64,000 bases of DNA from Ginsengibacter hankyongi (GTDB lineage: Bacteria; Bacteroidota; Bacteroidia; Chitinophagales; Chitinophagaceae): positions 1 through 64,000 of the forward strand of contig NZ_VYQF01000001.1 of assembly GCF_008710285.1 (NCBI RefSeq), read 5' to 3'. A program made the translations under genes and the position numbers. Below are positions 45,821-54,889 of this stretch, piece by piece (position 1 is the first letter of the stretch; every line of letters begins with the position of its first letter). The notes beneath the pieces are model-generated. The model was not told the DNA's origin. It worked only from the letters and a program-made list of their open reading frames with translations, and did not search any database.

Positions 45821-47151
45821 ATGCTTCTTTTTGAATCAAAATTTTCAAATTCCTTCGCAACCGCGTTCAAGAAAGTAGAGCCTAACGATCCATCAATAAT
45901 GCGGTGATCGTAGCTTAAAGAAATATACATCATGTGGCGGATGGCAATGCTATCACCTTGCTCGGTTTCAATTACAACAGGACGCTTTTTAATAGCTCCT
46001 ACAGCCATAATAGCTACCTGGGGCTGATTAATAATTGGTGTACCCATTATACTCCCAAAGGTTCCCACGTTAGTAAGCGTGAATGTTCCTCCGGCAGTAT
46101 CATCTGGTTTTAATTTACCGGTACGTGCAGCATTGGCAAGCCCATTAACCTGTTTGGTAAGGCCGGTTAAATTTAATTGATCAGCATTTTTTATTACAGG
46201 TACAATCAAGTTTCCATTAGGCATTGCTGTTGCCATCCCAATATTAATATCTTTTTTTACAATGATTCTATCTACATCGACACTGCTATTAAGCAACGGA
46301 TACCTTTTAATACACTTAATCAGAGCTTCGATAAATAACGGCGTGAAGGTTATTTTTTCACCTTCTCTTTTTTCAAATTCTTTCTTCACTTTTTCGCGCC
46401 ATAAAACAAGATTAGTAACATCGCATTCCGCAAAGCTGGTAACATGAGCGCTTGTATGTTTGCTATCCACCATATGCTTTGCAATCATCTTACGCATGCG
46501 GTCCATTTCAATAATTTCCACATTGCCCGTAAATGTAACGGGCGTTGCATATTCCTGTTTTGCGGAAGTGGCCGGAATCTCGTGAACAGCAGCCACAGGC
46601 CTTTCAGTTTGCTTTTGTTGAGGTTGGGATTTTCGGTTCTCCAGATAAGTCATAATATCTTTTTTACTCACTCTACCATCCTGCCCGGTTCCTTCAATAT
46701 GCTCCAGCTCACTCATAGAAATACCTTCGCCGGCAGCAATGTTTAATACTAACGGTGAGTAAAAACGGATAGACGAATTTGTATTAGCCGGCGCTGCATT
46801 TTCTGTAGGCTGGTAAGGAATATGCTCTACAATGCTTGCCTCTTCATAGTCTTCCCTTATCTTTTTGGCCGGCTCTTCATGCGCTGAAGAAAAATTATTA
46901 ACTGCGTCCCCATCTGTATTTATCTTGGCAATAACGGTCCCGATAGGCACCACATCATTTTCGTTATAAAGCAATTCGGCAATAACTCCATCCGTTGTAG
47001 AAGGCACTTCACTATCAACTTTATCGGTAGCAATTTCAAGAATTGTTTCATCCTGCTCCACTTTGTCTCCCGGCTGTTTGAGCCATTTCAAAATGGTCGC
47101 TTCCATGATGCTTTCTCCTAACTTGGGCATTACTAAATCTACCAGGCTCAT
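45817..47151 (-). CDS. 2-oxo-acid dehydrogenase E2 (dihydrolipoamide acyltransferase)
   Basis: 444 residues. An N-terminal lipoyl domain (1-80) has Lys44 in EIATDKVDSEV for lipoylation; a flexible linker leads to the E3/E1-binding domain (about 128-168, with GTGQDGRVSKKDI) and the catalytic acyltransferase core (about 210-444) ending in SLSYDHRIIDG, which bears the active-site His and Asp. Acyl specificity (branched-chain, pyruvate or 2-oxoglutarate) is not decided by the motifs, though the wording of this group often belongs to branched-chain complexes. No E1 or E3 gene is adjacent; cinA is upstream on the same strand. Confidence 0.9.
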   Translation of the reverse strand: MSLVDLVMPKLGESIMEATILKWLKQPGDKVEQDETILEIATDKVDSEVPSTTDGVIAELLYNENDVVPIGTVIAKINTDGDAVNNFSSAHEEPAKKIREDYEEASIVEHIPYQPTENAAPANTNSSIRFYSPLVLNIAAGEGISMSELEHIEGTGQDGRVSKKDIMTYLENRKSQPQQKQTERPVAAVHEIPATSAKQEYATPVTFTGNVEIIEMDRMRKMIAKHMVDSKHTSAHVTSFAECDVTNLVLWREKVKKEFEKREGEKITFTPLFIEALIKCIKRYPLLNSSVDVDRIIVKKDINIGMATAMPNGNLIVPVIKNADQLNLTGLTKQVNGLANAARTGKLKPDDTAGGTFTLTNVGTFGSIMGTPIINQPQVAIMAVGAIKKRPVVIETEQGDSIAIRHMMYISLSYDHRIIDGSLGSTFLNAVAKEFENFDSKRSI

Positions 47152-47281
47152 ATAAGTTTTTTAAATGATCAATTGTTGACTGTCAAAATTAAGTAAAAAG
47201 GATAAGTTTAAAACGAAAGTGGCTTATCGTTATTTTTTCGTAAATAATGGTCCAATAAAAATTTTCAACTGTTGAAATTAT

Positions 47282-48535
47282 TTAATTAGCCAAAATAAAT
47301 TTTCTTAAAAAATTCAATGCCATCATCCCTGTAACTTCTATATTTCTTTCCCGGCTAAAACGCAGATTTATTTTTTGTGTTTGATAATCTTCTTTATTAC
47401 CCACAGCCATCCATACAGTTCCCACCGGCTTATCTTCGGTTCCTCCGTCCGGTCCCATGATTCCTGAAATAGCAACGCCATAATCTGTATTTAATTTTCC
47501 GAGCAGGCCTTTCAACATTTCAACAACTGTTTGTTCACTTACAGCACCCAATGTATTTAAAGTATCTCCGTGTACGCCTAACACAGATTCTTTTACATTA
47601 TAAGAATAACTAACGATGCTGCCTTCGTAATATTTAGACGAACCTGCAACAGATGTGATAAGATGGGCCACATATCCTCCTGTACAGCTTTCCGCCGTAG
47701 AAACGGTTTTATTTTTTTCTTTCAATAATTTACCCACGACCACTTGCATCGGCTCATCCAAATCTGTAACCAAATAATCTTTTGCCAATAGTTTTAAATC
47801 ATTAAAATATTTATCAATATTTTCTTCAACAGCATTTTTATCAAAGCCGCTTGTTGATAAACGCAATCTCACCATGCCATAAGTTGGCAGATAAGCCAGT
47901 TTTATTTCAGCAGGTAATTCATCTTCAAAATCTTTAATAATTTCTGCAAGTGCAGATTCTCCAATGCCTGCAGTAAGCATTGTACGATGGACTATAACTG
48001 GTAATTTAAATTTTTCTTTTAACAATGGAATTACCGCCTCTTCCATAATACCTTTCATTTCATAGGGAACGCCTGGCATGCTTATATAAATAACTCTTCC
48101 TTTATTAAATATCATTCCTGGCGCGGAACCTCGTTTATTCTGAATTACTTCGCATACATCCGGAACTTCAGCCTGCCTTAGGTTTACCTCTGAAATTGGT
48201 CTTTTAAAAACCTGCTCGAATAAATATTTTACATTTTTAAGAGCACCTTCATTTACCACCATTTTCCCTCCAAAATAATTACAAAGCACGTTCTTGGTAA
48301 TATCATCGGAAGTAGGTCCAAGGCCGCCTGTCATTAAAATTATATCGGAATATTTGCTCTCTTCATCCAATATATCTACAATGTCAACAGCACTATCCCC
48401 AACGGCTATACGCCGTTTTACAGCCACTCCTATTTTATTAAGTTGTTGGGCAATCCATGCGCTATTAGTATCAATTACCTGGCCTATCAGTAGTTCGTCA
48501 CCAATCGTTATAATACTTGCATTCACATTTTTCAT
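47282..48535 (-). CDS. cinA: CinA-family nicotinamide-nucleotide amidohydrolase / competence-damage protein
   Basis: 417 residues with both CinA domains: the N-terminal MoaB/MogA-like domain (about 4-170, containing TGGLGPTSDDIT and MPGVPYEM, the ADP-ribose pyrophosphatase part in the family) and the C-terminal NMN deamidase domain (about 255-417, with STAESCTGGYVAHLIT and SGIMGPDGGTEDKPVGTV). The expected role is NAD-derivative recycling. It is divergent from the carboxypeptidase gene 47 bases away. Confidence 0.92.
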   Translation of the reverse strand: MKNVNASIITIGDELLIGQVIDTNSAWIAQQLNKIGVAVKRRIAVGDSAVDIVDILDEESKYSDIILMTGGLGPTSDDITKNVLCNYFGGKMVVNEGALKNVKYLFEQVFKRPISEVNLRQAEVPDVCEVIQNKRGSAPGMIFNKGRVIYISMPGVPYEMKGIMEEAVIPLLKEKFKLPVIVHRTMLTAGIGESALAEIIKDFEDELPAEIKLAYLPTYGMVRLRLSTSGFDKNAVEENIDKYFNDLKLLAKDYLVTDLDEPMQVVVGKLLKEKNKTVSTAESCTGGYVAHLITSVAGSSKYYEGSIVSYSYNVKESVLGVHGDTLNTLGAVSEQTVVEMLKGLLGKLNTDYGVAISGIMGPDGGTEDKPVGTVWMAVGNKEDYQTQKINLRFSRERNIEVTGMMALNFLRKFILAN

Positions 48536-48582
48536 GAGGCAAAATTAAGCCACCAAATTAAGATTACCATTTTGCCTTAGTT

Positions 48583-49998
48583 TTGAATAAAAATATTTAT
48601 AGTTTGAAAAATTTATTTCTTTTATTCATCTCATTTTATTCAACACAGTTGTTTGCACAGGATGTAACCAATACTTTCAACAATGCATACAAGAAGTTCG
48701 CGGCAGACAAAGCTTTTAAACATGCGACAATAAGTTTATTGGTAATTAATAATACAACCGGCAAAACAGTTACAAGCGTAAATACTGAAACAGGCCTTGC
48801 ACCTGCAAGTTGCCAGAAAGTGATAACTGCCTGCACCTCGTTTGAACTGCTTGGACATAACTTTATCTATAAAACCATTTTGGGTTATACTGGTAAAATT
48901 GTGAATGGTGTATTAGATGGCGATATCATCATCAAAGGAAGCGGGGACCCCACGTTAGGCAGTTGGAGGTATCCTGAAACTGCCGAAGAAAGTATTATAT
49001 CAGAATTTAAACAAGCGATATCACGGGAAGGAATAACCGAAATCACAGGACACGTATATGCGGATGAAAGCGCGTGGAAAGGCGAAGTGATACCGGATGG
49101 CTGGATATGGGAAGATATCGGGAACTATTATGGAGCCGGTGCAAGGGCATTAAACTGGCGGGAAAATCAATACGATCTTTTTTTAAAATCAGGTAACAAA
49201 ATTGGCGATACGTTACAATATGTTAATAATACGCCCCCATTTATTGATGGACTCAACTTCAAAATAATGGCGACATCTGCAGCAAAAGGAAGCGGCGATA
49301 ATTCCTACATCTATATTCCGGAAAATAATAAGGAGACTTATGTAAGAGGTACTATTCCCATTGATGAAAACCATTTTAGTATTTCGGGCTCTATGCCACA
49401 TCCTCAGACGCAACTGGCGATAACACTGGAAGCCGCTTTAAAGAAAATGCCTGTTGAAAGTATTGCAATGAATCATCCCGCATTTCAACACAATACCAAT
49501 GGTTTAAACAATTTCTATTCGCACCAATCTCCTAACCTGGATAGTATAATATATTGGTTTTTACAGCGGAGTATTAACCTTTACGGAGAATCATTAATAA
49601 AAACACTTGCCTACCACTTTACGAATGTTGGAGCTACCGATAGCGGCGTAAATATTATAAAGAATTTCTGGAGCAAAAAAGGCATTGAGCCTTCCGCAAT
49701 AAATATCATCGACGGAAGCGGCCTTTCGCCGGCCAACCGTGTTACCACAAAAACTCTGGTAAGTGTTATGCAGTATGCGAGAAAGCGGGATTGGTTTCCA
49801 TCTTTTTATAATGCATTGCCTGACATTAATGGTATTAAAATGAAAAGCGGGTCAATCAGCGATGTGTTATCTTACACCGGTTTTATCAAAAGCAAAAAAA
49901 ATATCGACTATACTTTTTCTTTTATCATAAATAACTACGATGGCAATGCTAATGATGTGAGAAAAAAAATGTGGGCTTTGCTTGACCTGTTAAAATAA
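48583..49998 (+). CDS. dacB: D-alanyl-D-alanine carboxypeptidase/endopeptidase (PBP4/DacB type, peptidase S13)
   Basis: 471 residues if begun at the TTG at 48583, 464 if at the TTG at 48604 (MKNLFLLFISF, a clean signal peptide); no ATG is available, so a TTG start is certain. The signal ends near LFAQ. Active-site motifs are SCQK (SxxK) near residue 77, the GSGLSPANR block, and KSG (in MKSGSISD) in place of KTG near the C-terminus. The enzyme trims or cleaves peptidoglycan cross-links in the periplasm. A 144-residue membrane protein gene follows after 33 bases. Confidence 0.9.
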   Translation: MNKNIYSLKNLFLLFISFYSTQLFAQDVTNTFNNAYKKFAADKAFKHATISLLVINNTTGKTVTSVNTETGLAPASCQKVITACTSFELLGHNFIYKTILGYTGKIVNGVLDGDIIIKGSGDPTLGSWRYPETAEESIISEFKQAISREGITEITGHVYADESAWKGEVIPDGWIWEDIGNYYGAGARALNWRENQYDLFLKSGNKIGDTLQYVNNTPPFIDGLNFKIMATSAAKGSGDNSYIYIPENNKETYVRGTIPIDENHFSISGSMPHPQTQLAITLEAALKKMPVESIAMNHPAFQHNTNGLNNFYSHQSPNLDSIIYWFLQRSINLYGESLIKTLAYHFTNVGATDSGVNIIKNFWSKKGIEPSAINIIDGSGLSPANRVTTKTLVSVMQYARKRDWFPSFYNALPDINGIKMKSGSISDVLSYTGFIKSKKNIDYTFSFIINNYDGNANDVRKKMWALLDLLK

Positions 49999-50031
49999 TT
50001 AATTCAATTTCTATAACCTTAAATAAATAAT

Positions 50032-50466
50032 ATGAAAGCTCAAAGTTACAAACATCATTCACGCTACGTCCCCTTGTATCATTTTATTGTTTCAACTATA
50101 TTGATTTTATGCCTGGCCGGTTCTGCCTGGAACTTAGTCAAAGCCTATCAACATCATTCTGGTAGATTAGTTGCAGCCATCATATTCGGGTTAAGTTATT
50201 CCAGCATTATAACGTTATGGTATGCACGCAGCTTTGCACTTCTGGCGCAGGACAGGGCGATTCGTGCAGAAGAAAATCTTCGCCATTTTGCCTTGACGGG
50301 TAAATTATTAGATAAGCGTTTACGCAAATCACAGATAATTGCATTGCGGTTTGCAGATGATACGGAATTTGTTATTCTTGCAGAAAAAGCTGCGACCGAA
50401 AACATGAAAGCCGATGATATTAAAAAAGCAATTGTAAACTGGAAACCAGATCATCACAGGATTTAA
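50032..50466 (+). CDS. DUF6526-like small membrane protein
   Basis: 144 residues. Two membrane helices (about 16-35 and 45-67) form a hairpin, followed by a cytosolic, charged C-terminal part (LRHFALTGKLLDKRLRKSQ). The KxQxYKHH start and the RHFALTGK block are typical of DUF6526, a Bacteroidota-specific family without known function. It follows the carboxypeptidase gene closely and its stop interlocks with that of the convergent PAP2 gene on one TTAA. Confidence 0.75.
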   Translation: MKAQSYKHHSRYVPLYHFIVSTILILCLAGSAWNLVKAYQHHSGRLVAAIIFGLSYSSIITLWYARSFALLAQDRAIRAEENLRHFALTGKLLDKRLRKSQIIALRFADDTEFVILAEKAATENMKADDIKKAIVNWKPDHHRI

Positions 50467-51185
50467 GCAGGAACCTTACTGTTTCTTTTTTTTTCACCAA
50501 CCATTCCCCTGTCTGTCTTATGCAAAATCCATATTGAAATCATCAGCCAAACGACGCTCAGGCAAAAGCCTGCCAGTACATCGCTGGGATAGTGTACCCG
50601 AAGATAAACTCTGCTGAAGGCAATAGTTGCTGCAAAAAAAATCAGGAAAAATGCAATAAGCATTTTCCAGCGCTTTCGAATATTTGCATGCCAAATGATA
50701 TAAATAAGAATACCGAAAAAAGTAAAAGACGAAAATGAATGTCCGCTTGGATAACTAAATCCCGTAACGTTATTAATAAGCGGATCAAGTGGACGATGTC
50801 GCCTAAAGATATCCTTAAATAAAAAAAGAATACCTGTGCTGCTTAGTCCTATCATAGTGATATCGAGTGCCAGCCTGCCTTTTTTTCTAATAATATAATA
50901 TATAATCAACACCACATAAGCCGGGAATAAAAACATTTCTGAGCCAAAGTACGTAAAGGATTTCATTAAAGAGGTTGTAACGGGCGATACTAATGTGGCG
51001 ATAGCTCCTGAAATAGCCTGGTCAAATCCCCCCTCCTTTTCCAAAACAATTTCATCGGTGATGGACACAAAAACAAATAAAGTTGCGAGGAATAAAACAA
51101 GTGCAATAATGAACCTTAAGGTTATCCAGGATACTTTCCTCGCTTTAGGAATTCGATCTAATTTGGGTTCAGAAATTTTTTCCAT
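50463..51185 (-). CDS. PAP2-family membrane phosphatase
   Basis: 240 residues with about six membrane helices. The three phosphatase motifs face the periplasm: KDIFRRHRP (KX6RP) near 125, PSGH near 147 and SRVYLRVHYPSD (SRX5HX3D) near 195-205, all catalytic residues intact. Likely substrates are undecaprenyl diphosphate or phospholipid phosphates. No export signal beyond the first helix. Monocistronic and convergent with the DUF6526 gene. Confidence 0.88.
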   Translation of the reverse strand: MEKISEPKLDRIPKARKVSWITLRFIIALVLFLATLFVFVSITDEIVLEKEGGFDQAISGAIATLVSPVTTSLMKSFTYFGSEMFLFPAYVVLIIYYIIRKKGRLALDITMIGLSSTGILFLFKDIFRRHRPLDPLINNVTGFSYPSGHSFSSFTFFGILIYIIWHANIRKRWKMLIAFFLIFFAATIAFSRVYLRVHYPSDVLAGFCLSVVWLMISIWILHKTDRGMVGEKKRNSKVPA

Positions 51186-51358
51186 CTATTCTTGCCAGAT
51201 TTATTTATAAGTTGAAACTACTATTCAAATTTATGTTCAATAACACAAAACAAAATCTTACAACAATCGTACTATAAATTCCGCGATAAAATCCCCGATG
51301 ATAAAAACAATTTTAAACAAATTTTGGAAGAACTGTTTCGCAACCTTATTTTTGCGCC

Positions 51359-51443
51359 GGAGGGATGTCAGAGCGGTTTAACGAGGCGGTCTTGAAAACC
51401 GTTGACTGTTACAGGTCCGGGGGTTCGAATCCCTCTCCCTCCG
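51359..51443 (+). tRNA. tRNA-Ser (anticodon UGA)
   Basis: 85 nt. The acceptor GGAGGGA (51359-51365) pairs with TCCCTCC (51436-51442), discriminator G at 51443; the T arm is GGGGGTTCGAATCCCTC-like, the anticodon loop reads CTTGAAAA with TGA, and there is a long variable arm, as expected for serine. The CCA end is not encoded. An intrinsic terminator follows. Confidence 0.95.
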
Positions 51444-51482
51444 CTGAAATCAGTTATTTAAAATAACTATAAGTAAAGAACG

Positions 51483-51512
51483 CCTGTAGAATCTAGCTTT
51501 TACAGGATTTTT
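51483..51512 (+). terminator. Terminator after tRNA-Ser
   Basis: CCTGTAGAA (51483-51491) pairs with TTTTACAGG (51498-51506), one G-U, around TCTAGC, followed by ATTTTTTATTTT. It ends 40 to 70 bases past the tRNA. Confidence 0.85.
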
Positions 51513-52291
51513 TATTTTCTGGCTTACCGGTATTTACTCCATTTTATTGCTTTTTCCAGTGAGTGATTCGTGGAGTCTTATTTCACTTTAAAAAGATCAC
51601 TCAATTTCACACAAGTATTTCATTATTAATATTTTATAAAACGCCTGTATATATTTCATTATGATTTAACTGTAATTTCATAACCCTAAAAATGATTAAT
51701 TATGAAAAGAGTTTTGGATTATTATTTTATCTCAAAAATCTAAAGTTAGTAGAGCGATGGCGTTCCTATCGAAACTGTTTCTAAAATGCTCGGTTGTAGA
51801 AATATTAAAACCAAGCAACGTTTTGCCAAGATATTAGATAGAAAGATTAGTGACGATATGAAAGGTTTGCGACGCAAGTTTTATTTTAATAATTGATCGA
51901 AGTATTTAGAAGTTGGTGTATGTAAAATTTATCATTGAACAATTTTTAAACATTTTTGGGGTTAATTATGCTGTTATTTTATTTCTTATCCGATCGCCTT
52001 TTTCCGTCAGGATATTTAGGACTTACTGCATTTCTGTTTGCTTTTACTTAAAGATTAGTCAAACGTTTCTCAATAATAGAGATAAAAACTCTCACAATAA
52101 GCGTAAATGAAAAGCCGGATTTATTTTCTTTTGACAGCAACACTTTGAAAATAGCACTGCTGCAATAGTCGGATTAAACGATGCATATTGGATATATCCA
52201 AACTCATTTATAGATTACCTTTGATCATTTAAGAAATAATAACCTGAATTAATAATTACCTGCTAGGTATCAGGAATAACATATTGCCATT
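51507..52291. other. Gene-poor gap between tRNA-Ser and the sialic-acid operon
   Basis: About 785 bases of AT-rich sequence. It contains the integrase relic (51702-51896). The rest shows no ORF with family character, no copy of the tRNA 3' end, and no clear terminator for the operon ending at 52292. Confidence 0.55.
51702..51896 (+). pseudogene. Relic of a tyrosine recombinase (phage-type integrase)
   Basis: The frame 51756-51896 encodes 46 residues beginning DGVPIETVSKMLGCRNIKTK and ending at a TGA; this is the C-terminal part of a Bacteroidota tyrosine integrase, up to and beyond the region before the catalytic Tyr (here Phe in KQRFAKIL, normally TQIYAKIL). It is preceded in frame by TAG. 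Upstream, 51702-51753 reads, across frameshifts, MKRVL, then LFYLK, then SKVSR, resembling the N-terminus of the same family. The gene therefore seems to have lost its centre and its active-site Tyr codon. The first part is a weaker identification. Confidence 0.75.
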
Positions 52292-54874
52292 TTAATAACT
52301 GCAAACCGGCACAAAAGTAAACTCCCATTTTACCGGGTTTTGCCAGTCCTTGCCTTTAAAACTTACAATTGGCGATTTTATTAAAACTATATTCCATCCT
52401 TTATGAAGTAATATTTTGGTTGGTTCCCTGTATTCGTAACCTTCATCAACTAAAGGTATTTCTGAGTTTCCTTTTTGGCCTGGACGCTTCCAATCAGGCG
52501 CAGGTATTTCATTCCCATTCACCCATATTTCGCTTTGTAAATTATTCCAGGTTCCTGAGTCCGGTGAATCTGTTGCCGGCGAACGGGATAAATTATTAAA
52601 GCCGATCCAGAACTCCCGTAACCTTTCTTCATCACTCCATATTTTCGTGTATGCATACCAGGTAGTATTCTCTTTCGGATGATTTAGAACGCCTTTAATA
52701 AGCGGCGCCCACCAATGTCTTAATATTATAGTTCCGCCAGTAACAATTTGTGAAGAAACCAATTGTGATTCATTTAATTTTTCTATTTCCGGTTCAAATT
52801 GTCTTGAAAGCTCACCGTTATTTTCATAAGGGCCATAAAGTCTCCAAACCATCTGACTTTGCTTTACATAAGGAAATGGAAGCTCTGTAAAATATAATTT
52901 TTTGTGATCTAACAAACGGTTTTCAAATTCAGTAAATTCATTGGCCTCGGGGGAGCCCGGGGTGCCAATAGTTGCCGTCCATCCTTTGCATCCTCCGCCG
53001 CGCCAGCATCTTTCTGCAAAGGCCAGGATACCGGGATAAACAGGATTCATTTTTAAGATATCAGTTTCATTTTCTACTTTCCTGTCGGGCCATAAGCAAA
53101 GCGTACCACCATTTATATTATCATCTTCGCGTGTGGTATCGCCTATTTGCCGGTTAAAAATAGTAACTACCGCTTCCAAAGGATCCATGTGGTTAATGTA
53201 TAAATGTCTTGAATCAATAAATTTCAATGTTGAAATATTTCTTTTCCCATTATCACTCATCCAAAGCTGGCGGATAGTTTTATTATCAAGCGAAGCACCG
53301 GGGCTCCAGGCAACAGTTTTCTTTCCAAAGCTTTCCACGTATCTCAATATTTCAGGCATAAAATTTTTATTGGAAATATGCACCTCATCGCCTCCAACAT
53401 GAAAATAAGGAAGGTCTTTAAACGTGGTAAAAAACTCTTTTAAAATATTTTTCAGAATTACTATGCCTGAGTCTGATTGCATATCAACACCCATCGCCCG
53501 CTTAAACGCTGCGCTGTGGCCAGGCATATCAATCTCAGAAACAAGAGTAATGTATCTCTCCTTGCAATAAGCAATCAATTCCTTTAGTTCGTCTACGGTA
53601 TAATACATGCCTTTGTTTCGAAGCATATTTTCCGGGGCTGTAAGTTGTGGATACATTTTACTTTGCAAACGCCAGGCGATATCTTCTGTAAAATGAAAAT
53701 GAAAAATATTGAGCTTGTATTTACTCATTACAGCAATCTGTTGTTTCAACAATTGCATTGATTGAAAATTTCTGCCAACATCCACCATATAGCCACGCCA
53801 TGAAAATGCCGGCCAGTCAGTTATTTCGCAGGTAGTAACCAGCGATCCATCACGCGTTAATTGCAACAATGTTTGTATACCATTAAAAATTCCATGTGCA
53901 GTATTGGCCCTAATGAGAATTCTATTTTGTGTAACACTTAAACGATAAGCTTCTTCTTCCAACATCGGGGTTTCCACTTTACCAATTTCTAATTCGATAA
54001 CAGGTTCATCTGTACCAGATGGTTTATTTACATCCATTATTATACCTTTTTCCCAAAGCTGTTGTTTCAAATTTTCGGCTTCATTTAATAACACGGAATT
54101 TTCAGTAACAATTTTTTTACAGTCAAAAAGGGGGAAGTAATTAGTTGTAAAACTTACTTGCTGCGGTAATGGAATAAGGGAAGGATTTCTTTCCAGGTCA
54201 TATATATAAGGATATAAAATGTGCTTCCAGATAAGGTAAGCTTTGCCCTTTAAATGCAAACCGTCATTGGTAAGGTTAGCCTTTAGCTTTCCATTTTCAT
54301 CAGCAAATGAAGAATATAAATCAATATACGTATAAGCGTGGCTGTTAGTACTAGCTTTTAATTTCGCATTTATAATTTTTATTTGTTCCCCTTTATCGGT
54401 GTGTGTATTGAATTTGCCATACACATTATTTACGGGCAATATACTTTGTACGTATAATTTTGTTGATGGCGATTGCTGGCGAACATAATCTGCTATTATC
54501 AAAATATTTTTTACAATGCTGTCGGAAGGAATATTTCTTGCAACGTCATTTACACCTATTAATAAAAAAACCTTAACCGGTTTCCTGTTGGTTATTTCAT
54601 CCAGCCTATGCATTACTCCGGCAGTTATATCTCCGCTGATGCCACGATTTTTAACATGAATATCATTGAATAATTCAGTCCATTCTGCACCATCAGTAAT
54701 GCTGTTGCCCAGAAATATTATATCACCGGTCGTTTGAGGTAATGTTTGAAAATGTGAATCCCGCTGCTGATAGTAAGTTGAAAATATAGAATCAGGATAA
54801 GAAGGCAGAACAACCTGTGAAAAGATCGAATGTTGTAATAAAAAACAAATTATAGTGAGTAAAGCTTTTTTCAT
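52292..54874 (-). CDS. Secreted SGNH esterase fused to GH20 beta-N-acetylhexosaminidase
   Basis: 860 residues with a signal peptide (1-19). Residues about 50-225 are an SGNH/GDSL esterase: GNSITDG (Ser58), GVND (107-110) and the catalytic Asp204/His207 in NDGLHLKG. Residues 235-350 form the GH20b domain and 355-660 the GH20 barrel, with the catalytic Asp496-Glu497 in FHVGGDEVHI; a beta-rich C-terminal region follows. The GH20 part releases terminal GlcNAc or GalNAc from glycans by substrate assistance; the SGNH part probably removes O-acetyl groups. It is the last gene of the sialic-acid operon, 15 bases after the O-acetylesterase gene. Confidence 0.9.
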   Translation of the reverse strand: MKKALLTIICFLLQHSIFSQVVLPSYPDSIFSTYYQQRDSHFQTLPQTTGDIIFLGNSITDGAEWTELFNDIHVKNRGISGDITAGVMHRLDEITNRKPVKVFLLIGVNDVARNIPSDSIVKNILIIADYVRQQSPSTKLYVQSILPVNNVYGKFNTHTDKGEQIKIINAKLKASTNSHAYTYIDLYSSFADENGKLKANLTNDGLHLKGKAYLIWKHILYPYIYDLERNPSLIPLPQQVSFTTNYFPLFDCKKIVTENSVLLNEAENLKQQLWEKGIIMDVNKPSGTDEPVIELEIGKVETPMLEEEAYRLSVTQNRILIRANTAHGIFNGIQTLLQLTRDGSLVTTCEITDWPAFSWRGYMVDVGRNFQSMQLLKQQIAVMSKYKLNIFHFHFTEDIAWRLQSKMYPQLTAPENMLRNKGMYYTVDELKELIAYCKERYITLVSEIDMPGHSAAFKRAMGVDMQSDSGIVILKNILKEFFTTFKDLPYFHVGGDEVHISNKNFMPEILRYVESFGKKTVAWSPGASLDNKTIRQLWMSDNGKRNISTLKFIDSRHLYINHMDPLEAVVTIFNRQIGDTTREDDNINGGTLCLWPDRKVENETDILKMNPVYPGILAFAERCWRGGGCKGWTATIGTPGSPEANEFTEFENRLLDHKKLYFTELPFPYVKQSQMVWRLYGPYENNGELSRQFEPEIEKLNESQLVSSQIVTGGTIILRHWWAPLIKGVLNHPKENTTWYAYTKIWSDEERLREFWIGFNNLSRSPATDSPDSGTWNNLQSEIWVNGNEIPAPDWKRPGQKGNSEIPLVDEGYEYREPTKILLHKGWNIVLIKSPIVSFKGKDWQNPVKWEFTFVPVCSY

Positions 54875-54889
54875 TTTTTCAAAAGTCTT

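Noticed and set aside
51913-52110. 65-codon open frame after the integrase relic
   Set aside because: TTG start, no domain, composition like random AT-rich sequence.
51444-52291. Attachment-site duplication of the tRNA-Ser 3' end
   Set aside because: No second copy of the TTCGAATCCCTC segment was found in the gap, so no att boundary can be drawn.
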